The notes under the pieces are model-generated. The model was not told the origin of the DNA. It ran no database searches and saw only the letters and a program-made list of their open reading frames with translations. The position numbers were made by a program, and so were the translations under genes. From the NCBI RefSeq assembly GCF_014653195.1, contig NZ_BNAH01000010.1, forward strand, positions 121,762 through 185,761: a stretch of DNA of 64,000 nt. Reading direction: 5' to 3'. Numbering within the stretch: the first letter of the stretch is position 1; the number at the start of each line of letters is the position of its first letter. Below, in pieces: positions 22,553 to 32,210 of this stretch. This DNA is from Thalassotalea profundi (lineage in GTDB: Bacteria; Pseudomonadota; Gammaproteobacteria; Enterobacterales; Alteromonadaceae).

Positions 22553-23617
22553 CTAAGTACTAAAACTGTGTGTTTGATGTGCAAATAGTTGATAGGAGTG
22601 TGGGATTAACTGTAATCGCACCTCTTGTTCAAGCGACAGCAATGATTGGCTATAAAAGCTTAAGTCTTCAAAGGCTAGTGGATCCGATGAGTCAATGCTT
22701 GATAAGAGATAATGATATCCATGCTCAGTAAAGGAGATATGTTTAACTACGCTGTTGGCATTTCCAGGAATAAGCGAAATGTATTGTGGTTTTACTAGTA
22801 ATACAAAATGCTCGCCATTGTTTAATATTAAGTCTTCCACGGTAAAATCACCTAATACAGTGGATACTTGTTTTTCACGTACGTTAACTGGTAACCAACT
22901 TCCTATTTGTAAAAAGTCAGCTACTTGCCAACAATTTGGATGATCAAACACTTCGCGTGGTGTGCCAGCTTGAATAATTTTCCCATGATGCATTAAGGCA
23001 ATTTTATCGGCAAAAGAAAATACTTCATCTTTGTTATGCGTAACAAAGATAGCACTAATGTTGAGTGATTTAAGTAAGTGTCTCAGTTCTATCATTAAGC
23101 CGTTTCGTAGCCTAGCATCTATATTTGAAAAAGGTTCATCAAGCAGTAGAATTTTTGGTCTTACGGCTAAAGAGCGCGCTATTGCAACACGTTGTTGTTG
23201 TCCTCCTGATAACTGATGCGGAAATTTTTGTGCCTGAGGCATTAAGCCCAATAATATTAATAGCTTTTCAATGCGAAGTTTTTGCTCTTCTTTGGTTTCT
23301 TTACTTAGACCAAAAGCAATATTTTGCCAAACAGTTAAATGAGGGAATAACGCATAATCTTGAAAAATAACGCCGACATTACGTTTCTCAGCAGGTACGG
23401 GATTAGTATTATTGATACAAAGTTTGTCAATAATAATTGACCCCGAATTAAGCTGGTTAAAACCGGCTATAGTATTAAGTAAGGTTGTTTTACCACAACC
23501 GCTTGGCCCAACTAAACCAAGAATCTCACCAGAGGTTAATGACAAGTTAATATCAGCAAGTATCGTATTTTTTTGTAACGAAACAGACAACTGGTTGATA
23601 GTTAAAATATCGCTCAA
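22553..23617 (-). CDS. fbpC: Ferric-iron ABC transporter, ATP-binding subunit
   Basis: 354-aa ATPase of the FbpC/CysA-like class. Walker A GPSGCGKTT at about 37-45, Q-loop, signature LSGGQQQRVAIARSL, Walker B ILLLDEPFSNID, then a C-terminal TOBE-like regulatory extension. It powers uptake of Fe3+ from periplasmic FbpA. It overlaps the permease stop by 4 bp, making an fbpA-B-C operon. No strong terminator separates it from mraZ, 224 bp downstream on the same strand. The metal is inferred from the binding protein and Fur box. Confidence 0.9.
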   Translation of the reverse strand: MSDILTINQLSVSLQKNTILADINLSLTSGEILGLVGPSGCGKTTLLNTIAGFNQLNSGSIIIDKLCINNTNPVPAEKRNVGVIFQDYALFPHLTVWQNIAFGLSKETKEEQKLRIEKLLILLGLMPQAQKFPHQLSGGQQQRVAIARSLAVRPKILLLDEPFSNIDARLRNGLMIELRHLLKSLNISAIFVTHNKDEVFSFADKIALMHHGKIIQAGTPREVFDHPNCWQVADFLQIGSWLPVNVREKQVSTVLGDFTVEDLILNNGEHFVLLVKPQYISLIPGNANSVVKHISFTEHGYHYLLSSIDSSDPLAFEDLSFYSQSLLSLEQEVRLQLIPHSYQLFAHQTHSFST

Positions 23618-25242
23618 TGTATTTTCTCTTTTTTATTTAGCACTATAATCGGTAGTAAGCCGAATAATACTATGAATAAAGCACCAATAGCACCTTGTTC
23701 TAACCTTTCATCAGAAATCATTTGGTATACTTGCGTACTTAACGTATCAAAATTAAAAGGTCTTAACACTAATACCGCAGGTAACTCTTTCATTGCTTCA
23801 ACAAATACTAATAACCAAGCCACAATAAATGAAGATTTTAATAACGGTAAATGTACCTTAAGTACGGTGTGTAACTTACCCACGCCAAGACTTTCAGGTG
23901 CAATATCTAAAGACTGAGGAATTTTGGTGATACCACTTGTTATGGTTCCATTAGCAATAGCAGAAAACCGTGTAATTAGCGCAAAAATAACGGCAAATAA
24001 ACTACCTGATAACACTAGGCCTGGTTTAGATAAATTCAGCCAAACGGCTAAATCGTTTATCCAATGGTCTAGTGGACCAAATGTAGCAAGTAAAGCCATC
24101 GCTAATACTGTACCGGGAATTGCATAGCCGTAACCTGATAATAACAAGGGTACTTCGCTTCTTTTAACACCGCTTAACCGACGATATAAAACCAAAAACA
24201 GTGCAAGTATACTAGCAATAGTAGCCGCATAAATAGATACTTTTAAGCTATTCATACCAGCTTGTATTAGCTGTTCAAATTCAGTTGAATCAAGATATTG
24301 AATTGTCATATCTAACAATAAAACAAAAGGGAAAATAAAACCTGCCAAGACCAGTAACCAACAATATATATTTCCTATAATTTGCTGAATTGGCGTAAGA
24401 ATAATCATAGTCAGCGGCTCTTTCGATGCACTCAATTGATGTCGTTGATGTGCTCTAGCACGATACTCAGCTGCAACACTTAATAACACCATAATCATTA
24501 ATAAGCTAGCAATAGCATTGGCTGTAGACAGCTCGCCATACTCTAGCCACGTATCATAAACTGCCGTTGTGAGAGTATTAACAGCAAAATATTGAACCGT
24601 CGCAAAATCAGCCAATGTTTCCATTAACACTAAACTTGCAGACACGGCAATCGCAGGCCGAGCAAGTGGTAAACTAATACGCAAGAAACATTGTTTATCG
24701 CTAAGGCCTAAAGACTTTCCTGCTTTTATGAGTTGTGGATCTTGATGCTCAAATGCTGTTCTGACTAACATATAAACATAAGGAAATAATACTAGAGCAA
24801 TCATAACTGCTGCCCCTGTTAAGGTTCTTAGATCAAAAAACCAATAATCATTAGGTGATTGCCAAGAAAATAGCGCTCGTAATTGCCGCTGTATTGGACC
24901 TGCATAATCAAAAAGATCAGTATATAAATATGCAATAACATAAGCTGGCATTGCTAATGGTAATAACAGTGCCCAACGTAGTACGTTTCGTGTTTTTAAA
25001 TTAGTAAGACTCACTATAGCAGCAGTTGGCACACCAAATAGAATAACAAGCACAACAACATAAAGCGCTAATAAAAGGGTATTTACTACATAGTGAGGTA
25101 AAACAGTTTGCCAGAGATGCGTTAAGGTATCACTATTTGCAGTGAGGCCAGAAAAGACCATAACAGCAACTGGCGCCATAAGCGCCAGTGCAATTAGCCA
25201 ACTTGTGATTGACCATATAGGGTAATTAACGCGCGAGATCAC
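23614..25242 (-). CDS. fbpB: Ferric-iron ABC transporter, fused permease
   Basis: 542-aa inner-membrane protein with about twelve hydrophobic segments, arranged as two copies of the ABC permease domain fused in one chain, as in FbpB/SfuB. Each half carries an EAA-type loop (GKSLGLSDKQCFLRISLPLARPA near 178; APESLGVGKLHTVLKVHLPLL near 450), the contact site for the ATPase. It overlaps fbpA by 4 bp and fbpC by 4 bp. Confidence 0.92.
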   Translation of the reverse strand: MISRVNYPIWSITSWLIALALMAPVAVMVFSGLTANSDTLTHLWQTVLPHYVVNTLLLALYVVVLVILFGVPTAAIVSLTNLKTRNVLRWALLLPLAMPAYVIAYLYTDLFDYAGPIQRQLRALFSWQSPNDYWFFDLRTLTGAAVMIALVLFPYVYMLVRTAFEHQDPQLIKAGKSLGLSDKQCFLRISLPLARPAIAVSASLVLMETLADFATVQYFAVNTLTTAVYDTWLEYGELSTANAIASLLMIMVLLSVAAEYRARAHQRHQLSASKEPLTMIILTPIQQIIGNIYCWLLVLAGFIFPFVLLLDMTIQYLDSTEFEQLIQAGMNSLKVSIYAATIASILALFLVLYRRLSGVKRSEVPLLLSGYGYAIPGTVLAMALLATFGPLDHWINDLAVWLNLSKPGLVLSGSLFAVIFALITRFSAIANGTITSGITKIPQSLDIAPESLGVGKLHTVLKVHLPLLKSSFIVAWLLVFVEAMKELPAVLVLRPFNFDTLSTQVYQMISDERLEQGAIGALFIVLFGLLPIIVLNKKEKIH

Positions 25243-26252
25243 AAATCAAATTTAGCCTGATCTATCAGCTTGATTGCATTTTTGTGGTGTTTAGCAATAG
25301 TCACTAACGATAAATTATCCGCTTTAAAAGCTCCCCAAGAAGCCACTAATTGTGATAATGGAACTCCTTCTCTCACTGGGTATTCCATATTCGTTTCTGC
25401 ATATAATTGCTGGGCTTTTTCAGAAATTAAAAATTCCATTAACGCTAAAGCATGTGCACGATTTGGAGCATACTTTGCCATCGCAACGCCTGATATATTG
25501 ATATGGGCGCCACGATTACCTTGATTAGGAAAATTAATATTAACCTCATCTGCCCATACTTTCTGCTCAGGGTTTGTCAAAATTTTACCAAAATAGTAGC
25601 TATTCCCTAAGCTTAGATCACATAGATTCTGATGGATTGCCTGCACTTGACCACGATCATTACCTTGAGGTTTTCTTGCTAAATTAGCTTTAAAGCCTTT
25701 TAACCATTCTAATGTTTTTACTTCACCATGTTCAGCGATCATTGATGACACTAGGGCAACAGTGTATGGATGCTTTCCACTACGAGTACATACTCTGCCT
25801 TGCCATTTTGGGTCAGATAAATCTTCATAGTTTATTGATATATTTCCAAGGCGTTTAGCCGAGTATATATTTCGTACACGAGTAGTAAGGGCAAACCAAG
25901 TATCATCAGATGATTGTAAATGCGCTGGAACATGGGTTTCTAATACAATTGATTTTACGGGCTGCAATAACTGCTTATCTTGTAATTCAACTAAACGACT
26001 AATATCTGTAGTAAGCAAAATATCAGCAGGGCTATGCTCCCCTTCTCGTGCCAATCTTTCAGCCATCCCATTTTTAGCAAAAACCACATTAACCTTAATG
26101 CCTGTTTGTTTGGTAAAAACATCAAAAAGTGGTTTAACCAAATTTGCTTGACGATAGGAATAGACATTTACTTCATCAGCCGCATACGCAAACGATAGAG
26201 GTATAATGGCGCAAGTCAGTAGCGTAAACTTGGTTAACAATGTTTTAAACAT
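25239..26252 (-). CDS. fbpA: Periplasmic ferric-iron-binding protein
   Basis: Type-1 periplasmic binding protein of the FbpA/FutA class, 337 aa. The start at 26252 (MFKTLLTKFTLL) is preferred because it directly gives a signal peptide ending in SFAYA-ADEV. A longer frame adds 24 residues and begins close to the Fur box. The twin tyrosines in GNSYYFGK correspond to the iron-coordinating pair of the family. The mature protein opens with VNVYSYRQ, typical for FbpA. It is first in fbpABC and preceded by a Fur-like palindrome. Confidence 0.92.
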   Translation of the reverse strand: MFKTLLTKFTLLTCAIIPLSFAYAADEVNVYSYRQANLVKPLFDVFTKQTGIKVNVVFAKNGMAERLAREGEHSPADILLTTDISRLVELQDKQLLQPVKSIVLETHVPAHLQSSDDTWFALTTRVRNIYSAKRLGNISINYEDLSDPKWQGRVCTRSGKHPYTVALVSSMIAEHGEVKTLEWLKGFKANLARKPQGNDRGQVQAIHQNLCDLSLGNSYYFGKILTNPEQKVWADEVNINFPNQGNRGAHINISGVAMAKYAPNRAHALALMEFLISEKAQQLYAETNMEYPVREGVPLSQLVASWGAFKADNLSLVTIAKHHKNAIKLIDQAKFDL

Positions 26253-26329
26253 AGCTTTTCTCAGTAGGTATTTTAAGGGATAAATATATGCTGCAAGACT
26301 ACCCATATAATGGAAATGAGTCAAGGTTT

Positions 26330-26346
26330 ATGAGAATTATTCTCAT
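26330..26346 (-). promoter_or_regulatory. Fur box upstream of fbpA
   Basis: ATGAGAAT-T-ATTCTCAT is a perfect 8-1-8 palindrome that contains the 7-1-7 Fur pattern TGAGAATnATTCTCA. It lies 78 bp upstream of the chosen fbpA start. It predicts iron-dependent repression of fbpABC. Confidence 0.8.
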
Positions 26347-26408
26347 TTGGTTTTAGTGCGACCAAATTCGGTATAAAAGCGAGTCTCAAAACACTCAAAC
26401 TACATTAA

Positions 26409-26894
26409 TTATTCGCTCGTTTTAAGACGTGACATATTTGTTAATTGTTGCTGAACCTCTGCATTTAAATGCTGTTTCGATAAATAGCTTCGACCTTGTG
26501 GATGAACAATAATCCAGCCATTCTCAGTTTCATTTAATGCTTGAATTTCTGACCATTTAATTATTTTTTCACTGTAAAATGATGTTGTGGAAATACTAAT
26601 CTCATCAATAACTAACTCAACTTCTGCCTTAGATGCTCGGCTGAGCATTTGTCGCATAACCCACCACGGTTTACGATAATATTGTGCTACCGCTTCCAAT
26701 ACTCCTAATGAAAACACAAACCATGCTGCGTATTGATTAATTTCAGTAAAAAGTACAAAACAACCACCCAATAACAATAGTATACCGGCTTTAAAATAAG
26801 CTTGATGAAAAGGGATTTTAGCTACTGATTCTTCATAGCATTCTTGGTAATAGGCTTTATCTAAAATAAATGTGGTTTTATATACTGACATCAT
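26409..26894 (-). CDS. YcxB-like membrane protein
   Basis: 161-aa protein with two close hydrophobic segments (about 35-50 and 55-72) and a C-terminal YcxB-like domain (about 92-155: ELVIDEISISTTSFYSEKIIKWSEIQAL). Proteins of this family are uncharacterised membrane proteins. The start codon abuts the hemH stop, so it is translated in the hemH operon, but nothing in the sequence ties it to heme. There is no obvious terminator in the short gap to the Fur box. Confidence 0.7.
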   Translation of the reverse strand: MMSVYKTTFILDKAYYQECYEESVAKIPFHQAYFKAGILLLLGGCFVLFTEINQYAAWFVFSLGVLEAVAQYYRKPWWVMRQMLSRASKAEVELVIDEISISTTSFYSEKIIKWSEIQALNETENGWIIVHPQGRSYLSKQHLNAEVQQQLTNMSRLKTSE

Positions 26895-27922
26895 TAATTT
26901 TCATTTCCGCCAATGTATTTTTCAACAATATCTAACACCATTTGGCTATGATCATCACGATCATTCAATGCATCGATATAATAATATTTTTCACCACCAG
27001 CATTAAGAAACGTTTCTTTATTCTCATGAGCTAATTCCTCAAGAGTTTCTAAACAGTCTGCACTAAAAGCTGGACTAATGATGGCTATATGCTTATCTCC
27101 TTGCTGTGCAAGTCTAACTAAAGTTTCATCCGTATAAGGTTTTAACCATTCTGCTTTTCCGAAGCGAGATTGGAAACTCATTACATAATCATCTTCCTGC
27201 CACTCTAGCTCAGTCATTAATAAACGGGTTGTTTTATGACAAAAACAATAATAAGGGTCTCCGCTGTCTAAAAATAATTTCGGCATACCATGGTAAGACA
27301 AAACAAACTTATCAGGTTTACCAAATTTGGCAACATGCTCGTTGACACTATTAGCAAGCGCTTTGATATACATTGGATGATCATGATAACTACTCACAAA
27401 ATGCAATGAAGGGATCCAACGCCAACGTTGTATCACCTTAACTACGGCATCAAAAGTTGAGCCCGTAGTTGGGCCTGCATATTGAGGGTACAGTGGTAAA
27501 ACAATGATATTTTGCACGCCTTGCTTTTGAAAATGATTTAGAGCAGATTCAATACTAGGTTCACCGTAACGCATGGCTAAATCCACGATTACTCTCTCTT
27601 GATACTTTTCAGCAATCAATCGTGATACCTTAGCCATTAATGCCTGACTTATAACCATCAAAGGAGAACCTTGTTCCGTCCATATACTTTGATAAAGCTT
27701 TGCTGATTTTTTCGGCCTTATACGTAAAATAATACCATGCAAAATAATGAGCCAAACCAATCTCGGTATTTCAACAACGCGAGGATCAGACAAAAACTCT
27801 TTCAAATAAGTTCTTAATGCACTAGCGGTAGGCGCGACTGGCGTACCTAAATTAGTCAGCAATATTGCTGTTTTTACGTTTGACTTATGTACACTTTTAT
27901 TACGACCTAAATATCGTGACAT
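26894..27922 (-). CDS. hemH: Ferrochelatase
   Basis: Inserts Fe2+ into protoporphyrin IX, the last step of heme synthesis. The 342-aa product has TAILLTNLGTPVAPT at the N-terminus, the catalytic-His block LSYHGMPKLF and SFQSRFGKAEWLKPYT, and a late glutamate cluster (CLETLEELAHENKETF) typical of the family. No C-terminal Cys cluster for an Fe-S centre is seen. Its position next to the cytochrome c maturation genes is sensible because they consume heme. Confidence 0.96.
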   Translation of the reverse strand: MSRYLGRNKSVHKSNVKTAILLTNLGTPVAPTASALRTYLKEFLSDPRVVEIPRLVWLIILHGIILRIRPKKSAKLYQSIWTEQGSPLMVISQALMAKVSRLIAEKYQERVIVDLAMRYGEPSIESALNHFQKQGVQNIIVLPLYPQYAGPTTGSTFDAVVKVIQRWRWIPSLHFVSSYHDHPMYIKALANSVNEHVAKFGKPDKFVLSYHGMPKLFLDSGDPYYCFCHKTTRLLMTELEWQEDDYVMSFQSRFGKAEWLKPYTDETLVRLAQQGDKHIAIISPAFSADCLETLEELAHENKETFLNAGGEKYYYIDALNDRDDHSQMVLDIVEKYIGGNEN

Positions 27923-27964
27923 ATAATGTTTTACCTAATTTTTACTATTATTGTTAAATAATAC

Positions 27965-29215
27965 TTATTCAACCACTTGATCGATCACTAATTGATGTGT
28001 TTTATCGTTACTAAGGTCAACATTATTAATTTCAGCTTTAAAGTCACCTGACTTAATGCCAACACCACCATCTGCAGAAACAATAGCAAAAAGATGAACA
28101 CTTGTTACATCACTTAATTTAGCTTGTGGGGTCATAGCATTAGCATCAGTTAAACTAATTTCTAAAGGCAAATCACTTGCTTTAACTTTAACCGCTGCAA
28201 GTGGCATACGAGCACCGTCAGTTGGTATAGCATATATAAATACGATCTTATCTTCACCTTTGGATAATTTTTCAATAATGTCATCGGACAAGCTCACCAC
28301 AATGTCAAGCTTAACATCATTTGATACAGACTCACTATTAGGGTTTTGACTTAACATTAAGCGATTTTTAGCTTCGTTTATTGCTTGTTGAAGTGCGGCT
28401 ATATTAACGTTTGTGCGGTTGTCATCGACAACCAATTGCCAAAATCTAATCGCCTCTTCAAATCGCTCTGCTAAGAAGTGATCCATACCCAATAAAATAT
28501 TTGTTGACGGTTCATTGGGGTCTATCGATAGTGCTTTATCGATAAAAGCTTGTACTTGTGCTGTGATCTGTTGTTGGTTTTGATAGTAACTTGCTTGTGC
28601 TTTTGCCCCATAGACATCTGCTTTTTCACCTTCAAGTTCTATCACTTTATCAAAGGCACTTTGGGCTTGTTCAAATTGGCGGGTTCCTACCAGCCCTTGC
28701 CCATAACTGTACCATAAGTCAGAATTATCTGGATTTTTATCTAATTCAGCTTTTACTTTTTGTAGCTCTGCAAAAGCAGCTTGTTCAGCATTTATCTGCT
28801 CACTATCAGCATTTGATTTAGGCGTGCTAGAAACTAATTGATAAGCACCATGTTGATGATAGTAATAACCACTAAAGACAATAATAAAAAGCGATAACAT
28901 TACCGGCCAAAGAATAGATAAACGCTTAGCTTGAGCAGCAGATTTTTTAGTTTCAGCTTGATTTTCTTCAATATCTTGTAACAAACTTTGATCTAATTCA
29001 GTGATTAAATAACTGTAGCTTTCTTGGTCAATATTTCCTTTTTCAAGATCTTTCTCTATTTCAGCTTTATGTTCATGATAAAGCCTAATATTAGTTTCAT
29101 CACGTAGACTATTATCGACAACATTTTGTTGCTGGCCTTGCTTGAGGAAGTGTAACCATACAACGACTAATGTCAGAGCAATAAAAATAAGTGTTATTAT
29201 AAAAAATTCAGGCAT
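27965..29215 (-). CDS. ccmI: Cytochrome c maturation protein CcmI
   Basis: Chaperone that holds apocytochrome c for heme ligation by CcmFH. The 416-aa product has two membrane segments (about 3-24 and 98-117) separated by a cytoplasmic coiled coil, then a periplasmic TPR region (about 150-290), and a beta-rich C-terminal domain (VSLSDDIIEKL... DLSNDKTHQLVIDQ). It starts 3 bp after the ccmH stop. Confidence 0.92.
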   Translation of the reverse strand: MPEFFIITLIFIALTLVVVWLHFLKQGQQQNVVDNSLRDETNIRLYHEHKAEIEKDLEKGNIDQESYSYLITELDQSLLQDIEENQAETKKSAAQAKRLSILWPVMLSLFIIVFSGYYYHQHGAYQLVSSTPKSNADSEQINAEQAAFAELQKVKAELDKNPDNSDLWYSYGQGLVGTRQFEQAQSAFDKVIELEGEKADVYGAKAQASYYQNQQQITAQVQAFIDKALSIDPNEPSTNILLGMDHFLAERFEEAIRFWQLVVDDNRTNVNIAALQQAINEAKNRLMLSQNPNSESVSNDVKLDIVVSLSDDIIEKLSKGEDKIVFIYAIPTDGARMPLAAVKVKASDLPLEISLTDANAMTPQAKLSDVTSVHLFAIVSADGGVGIKSGDFKAEINNVDLSNDKTHQLVIDQVVE

Positions 29216-29218
29216 GAG

Positions 29219-29671
29219 TTATTTGTCTTTTAGTATTTGTTCAAGTTTATCTTTTTGAGCCGCTGATAACTGTTTTGGCTGTTTTTTGTTAGCACTATTT
29301 TTTAAAACAAATACGACAATAACTACACCAATGAGTAATAAAATAGCAGGCCCAAACCAAAGAATATATGTAAGGCTAGACACTTTAGGACGATACAGTA
29401 CAAATTCACCATAGCGTTGCACCATGAAATTAACTATTTCACCATCTGATTTATTTTGCTTTAACAGTTCATACACTTCTCTACGTAAGTCTGCGGCAAT
29501 GGGTGAATTAGAATCAGCTAAATTTTGGTTTTGACATTTAGGACAGCGAAGCTCTTTAACTAATGAATTATAACGTAATTGCATCACCTCATCGTCAAAG
29601 GTATAAACAATAGAAGCCGCACTATTAAAAGTAATAAATACCATAGCAACAAAAGTTAAAAAGCGTTTCAT
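29219..29671 (-). CDS. ccmH: Cytochrome c maturation protein CcmH
   Basis: Membrane-bound thiol-reductase-like subunit of the heme lyase. The 150-aa product has a signal peptide, the LRCPKCQNQNLADS motif whose two cysteines reduce the apocytochrome CxxCH site, and one C-terminal membrane segment (about 105-126). It overlaps ccmG by one base and precedes ccmI. Confidence 0.96.
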   Translation of the reverse strand: MKRFLTFVAMVFITFNSAASIVYTFDDEVMQLRYNSLVKELRCPKCQNQNLADSNSPIAADLRREVYELLKQNKSDGEIVNFMVQRYGEFVLYRPKVSSLTYILWFGPAILLLIGVVIVVFVLKNSANKKQPKQLSAAQKDKLEQILKDK

Positions 29672-30222
29672 TAACTTCTCTCTCCCTGATTTTCTTTTTC
29701 AAGAGTTTCGATTAATGGTAAGAATTTGTCTTGCCATACTTTGGTATCTATAGGGCCTACATGCTTCATTCGAATAATTCCCTTAGCATCAATTACAAAA
29801 GTTTCAGGTGCTGCAGTTACGCCTAATTCAATACCGAACCTTCCTTGCTCATCAAATATTGAAAGAATGTATGGGTTTTCATAATCTATTAGCCATTGTT
29901 TGGCATCTGCCCTAATGTCTTTATAATTTAATCCGTACAATGACACTCGACCACTTTTAGCAATATCAACTAAATAAGGGTGTTCATATTTACAATACAC
30001 ACACCAAGTTCCCCATACGTTGAGTAAAACAATATCACCCTTAAGATCTTTTTCAGTTAACATGACTTCTGGCTTTAATAGCTGTGGTAATTGAAAGCTA
30101 GGCAATTTCTTATCCACTAAGGCAGAAGGGATTTCTTGCGGATTTAATGATAACCCTCGATACAATATTGCACCAAGGGCAATAAATAGCACTAAAGGTA
30201 TGAAACGGATAATTTTGTTCAT
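29671..30222 (-). CDS. ccmG: Thiol:disulfide interchange protein CcmG/DsbE
   Basis: Periplasmic thioredoxin-like protein that keeps apocytochrome c cysteines reduced. The 183-aa product has an N-terminal membrane anchor (about 6-22) and the active site WGTWCVYC near residue 72, and an acidic GVTAAPETFVID loop typical of CcmG. The start shares a base with the ccmF stop (TAATG). Confidence 0.96.
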   Translation of the reverse strand: MNKIIRFIPLVLFIALGAILYRGLSLNPQEIPSALVDKKLPSFQLPQLLKPEVMLTEKDLKGDIVLLNVWGTWCVYCKYEHPYLVDIAKSGRVSLYGLNYKDIRADAKQWLIDYENPYILSIFDEQGRFGIELGVTAAPETFVIDAKGIIRMKHVGPIDTKVWQDKFLPLIETLEKENQGERS

Positions 30223-32210
30223 TAACTTAACTCTCCAACTTCAGTATCAGTCGATAATCTAGCCTTACCCGACGAATTTTCAGGTTTTTTACGGCGATAG
30301 CGTTTATCTGCCATAGCACATAAGCCACCAATAGCCATAAATATTGCACCTAACCAGATCCAGCGCACAAAAGGTTTATAATGAACACGTATTGCCCATG
30401 CATTTTCAGGTAAGGGATCGCCTAATGCGACATACAGATCTCTAAATAACCCTGGATCAATGCCTGCCTCAGTCATTCCCATCGTTTGCACTAAATAAGT
30501 ACGTCGCTCGGGTTTAAGTAAACTCACAAATTTATCATCAAGATATACTTCTATTTGTCCTTGCTGTGCTGAATAGTTTGGCCCTTTTACTTGTTTTATT
30601 CCTTTAAAAACAAAATCATAACCAGAGACATTAACCGTATCACCAGTGAACATTTTAACATTCACTTCTTTTTCATACACTGACACTAAAGTAACACCTA
30701 CTATTGTGACCGCGATCCCCATATGCGCAATAGTCATCCCCCATTGGCTTAAGCTTATATTACCGAAACTATAACCTTTAGCTTTTTTAGCTTGGTTGCG
30801 TAAGTCTTTCAATACCACTAATGCCACCCAAAATGCTAACGTCATTCCCATAGCAACAAGCCAGTTAAACTCTCCGCCATAGGCAAAAGGAAACACTAAG
30901 CCGAGAATGATACTAATCACTGATGGTTTACTTATTTGCTTTCTAAGCTCACCTTGTTTAGCTTTTTTCCAACGAATTAACGGCCCTATTCCCATGATAA
31001 GAAATAAACAACTCATAATTGGAATAAATACCGCATTAAAATAAGGAGGACCTACAGATATTTTTCCTAAACCAAACGCATCAACTATCAATGGGTAAAT
31101 GGTGCCAAGTAAGACAGTTACCGCAGCAACAATAAGAATAATATTAGAAGCTAATATTGCTGTTTCTCGCGAATATAATGCGAATCGACTAAAACTAGAA
31201 ACATTGCTCGCTCGAAAAGCATAAAGTATGAGTGAGCCACCAACAGCAATGGCAAGCAGCATTAAAATAAATGAACCTCGTGTTGGGTCTGAGGCAAACG
31301 AATGGACAGAGGTAATAACCCCAGAACGCACTAAAAAGGTTCCTAATAAACTTAAACTAAAGGCAAAAATAGCCAGTAATACGGTCCAGTTTCTAAATGC
31401 ACCTCGTTTTTCTGTAACGGCTAATGAATGCAATAATGCAGTACCGACTAACCAAGGCATAAATGAGGCGTTTTCTACGGGATCCCAGAACCACCAGCCA
31501 CCCCAGCCAAGTTCGTAATATGCCCACCAGCTGCCTAATGCAATACCTAATGTTAAAAATATCCAAGCAGCAGTTACCCAAGGACGCGCCCAACGTGCCC
31601 AAGCAGAATCTAACTTTCCTGCCATTAACGCGGCAATAGCAAAAGCAAATGAAACTGAAAAACCAACGTAACCAAGATATAGCATTGGCGGGTGAATAAT
31701 TAAGCCTACATCTTGTAATAACGGATTTAAATCTCGACCTTCAGTTGGAACTAGAGGCCATAATCGATCAAACGGGTTCGAAGTTAATAGCGTAAATAAC
31801 ATGAAACCCACTGATACCATGCCTAATACCGCTAATACTCTAGCAATAAAGGCATCATCAATTCCTTTACTAAACTTAGCAACGGCAGCCGTCCAAGCGG
31901 TTAATGAAAAAACCCAAAGCAATAATGAACCTTCATGCCCGCCCCACACAGCACTTATTTTGAAATAATAAGGTAAATGAGAATTGGAGTGACCAGCGAT
32001 ATAGCGAACCGAAAAGTCATCAATAACAAAACTATACGCCAAAATTAATATACTAATTCCTGTGAACACAAACATACCAAATGTTAACGGTTTAGCATAA
32101 CGTGCTAGTTGCGAGTGATTGGTTTGCACACCAATAAGAGGAATAACGCTTAAACAAATTGCAAAAGCTAATCCAATAACTAAGGCTAGGTGCCCTAACT
32201 CAGGTATCAT
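30222..32210 (-). CDS. ccmF: Heme lyase subunit CcmF
   Basis: Large polytopic inner-membrane protein (662 aa, about 15 segments) that attaches heme from CcmE to apocytochrome c. The tryptophan-rich WWD heme-handling motif (GWGGWWFWDPVENASFMPW) is intact near residue 235, with HPPMLYLGYVG upstream of it. It is first in the minus-strand ccmF-G-H-I operon, divergent from ccmA. Confidence 0.97.
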   Translation of the reverse strand: MIPELGHLALVIGLAFAICLSVIPLIGVQTNHSQLARYAKPLTFGMFVFTGISILILAYSFVIDDFSVRYIAGHSNSHLPYYFKISAVWGGHEGSLLLWVFSLTAWTAAVAKFSKGIDDAFIARVLAVLGMVSVGFMLFTLLTSNPFDRLWPLVPTEGRDLNPLLQDVGLIIHPPMLYLGYVGFSVSFAFAIAALMAGKLDSAWARWARPWVTAAWIFLTLGIALGSWWAYYELGWGGWWFWDPVENASFMPWLVGTALLHSLAVTEKRGAFRNWTVLLAIFAFSLSLLGTFLVRSGVITSVHSFASDPTRGSFILMLLAIAVGGSLILYAFRASNVSSFSRFALYSRETAILASNIILIVAAVTVLLGTIYPLIVDAFGLGKISVGPPYFNAVFIPIMSCLFLIMGIGPLIRWKKAKQGELRKQISKPSVISIILGLVFPFAYGGEFNWLVAMGMTLAFWVALVVLKDLRNQAKKAKGYSFGNISLSQWGMTIAHMGIAVTIVGVTLVSVYEKEVNVKMFTGDTVNVSGYDFVFKGIKQVKGPNYSAQQGQIEVYLDDKFVSLLKPERRTYLVQTMGMTEAGIDPGLFRDLYVALGDPLPENAWAIRVHYKPFVRWIWLGAIFMAIGGLCAMADKRYRRKKPENSSGKARLSTDTEVGELS

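Noticed and set aside
22345..22584. 79-aa minus-strand open frame between fbpC and mraZ
   Set aside because: It overlaps the end of fbpC, covers the mraZ regulatory region and MraZ boxes, and resembles no protein family.
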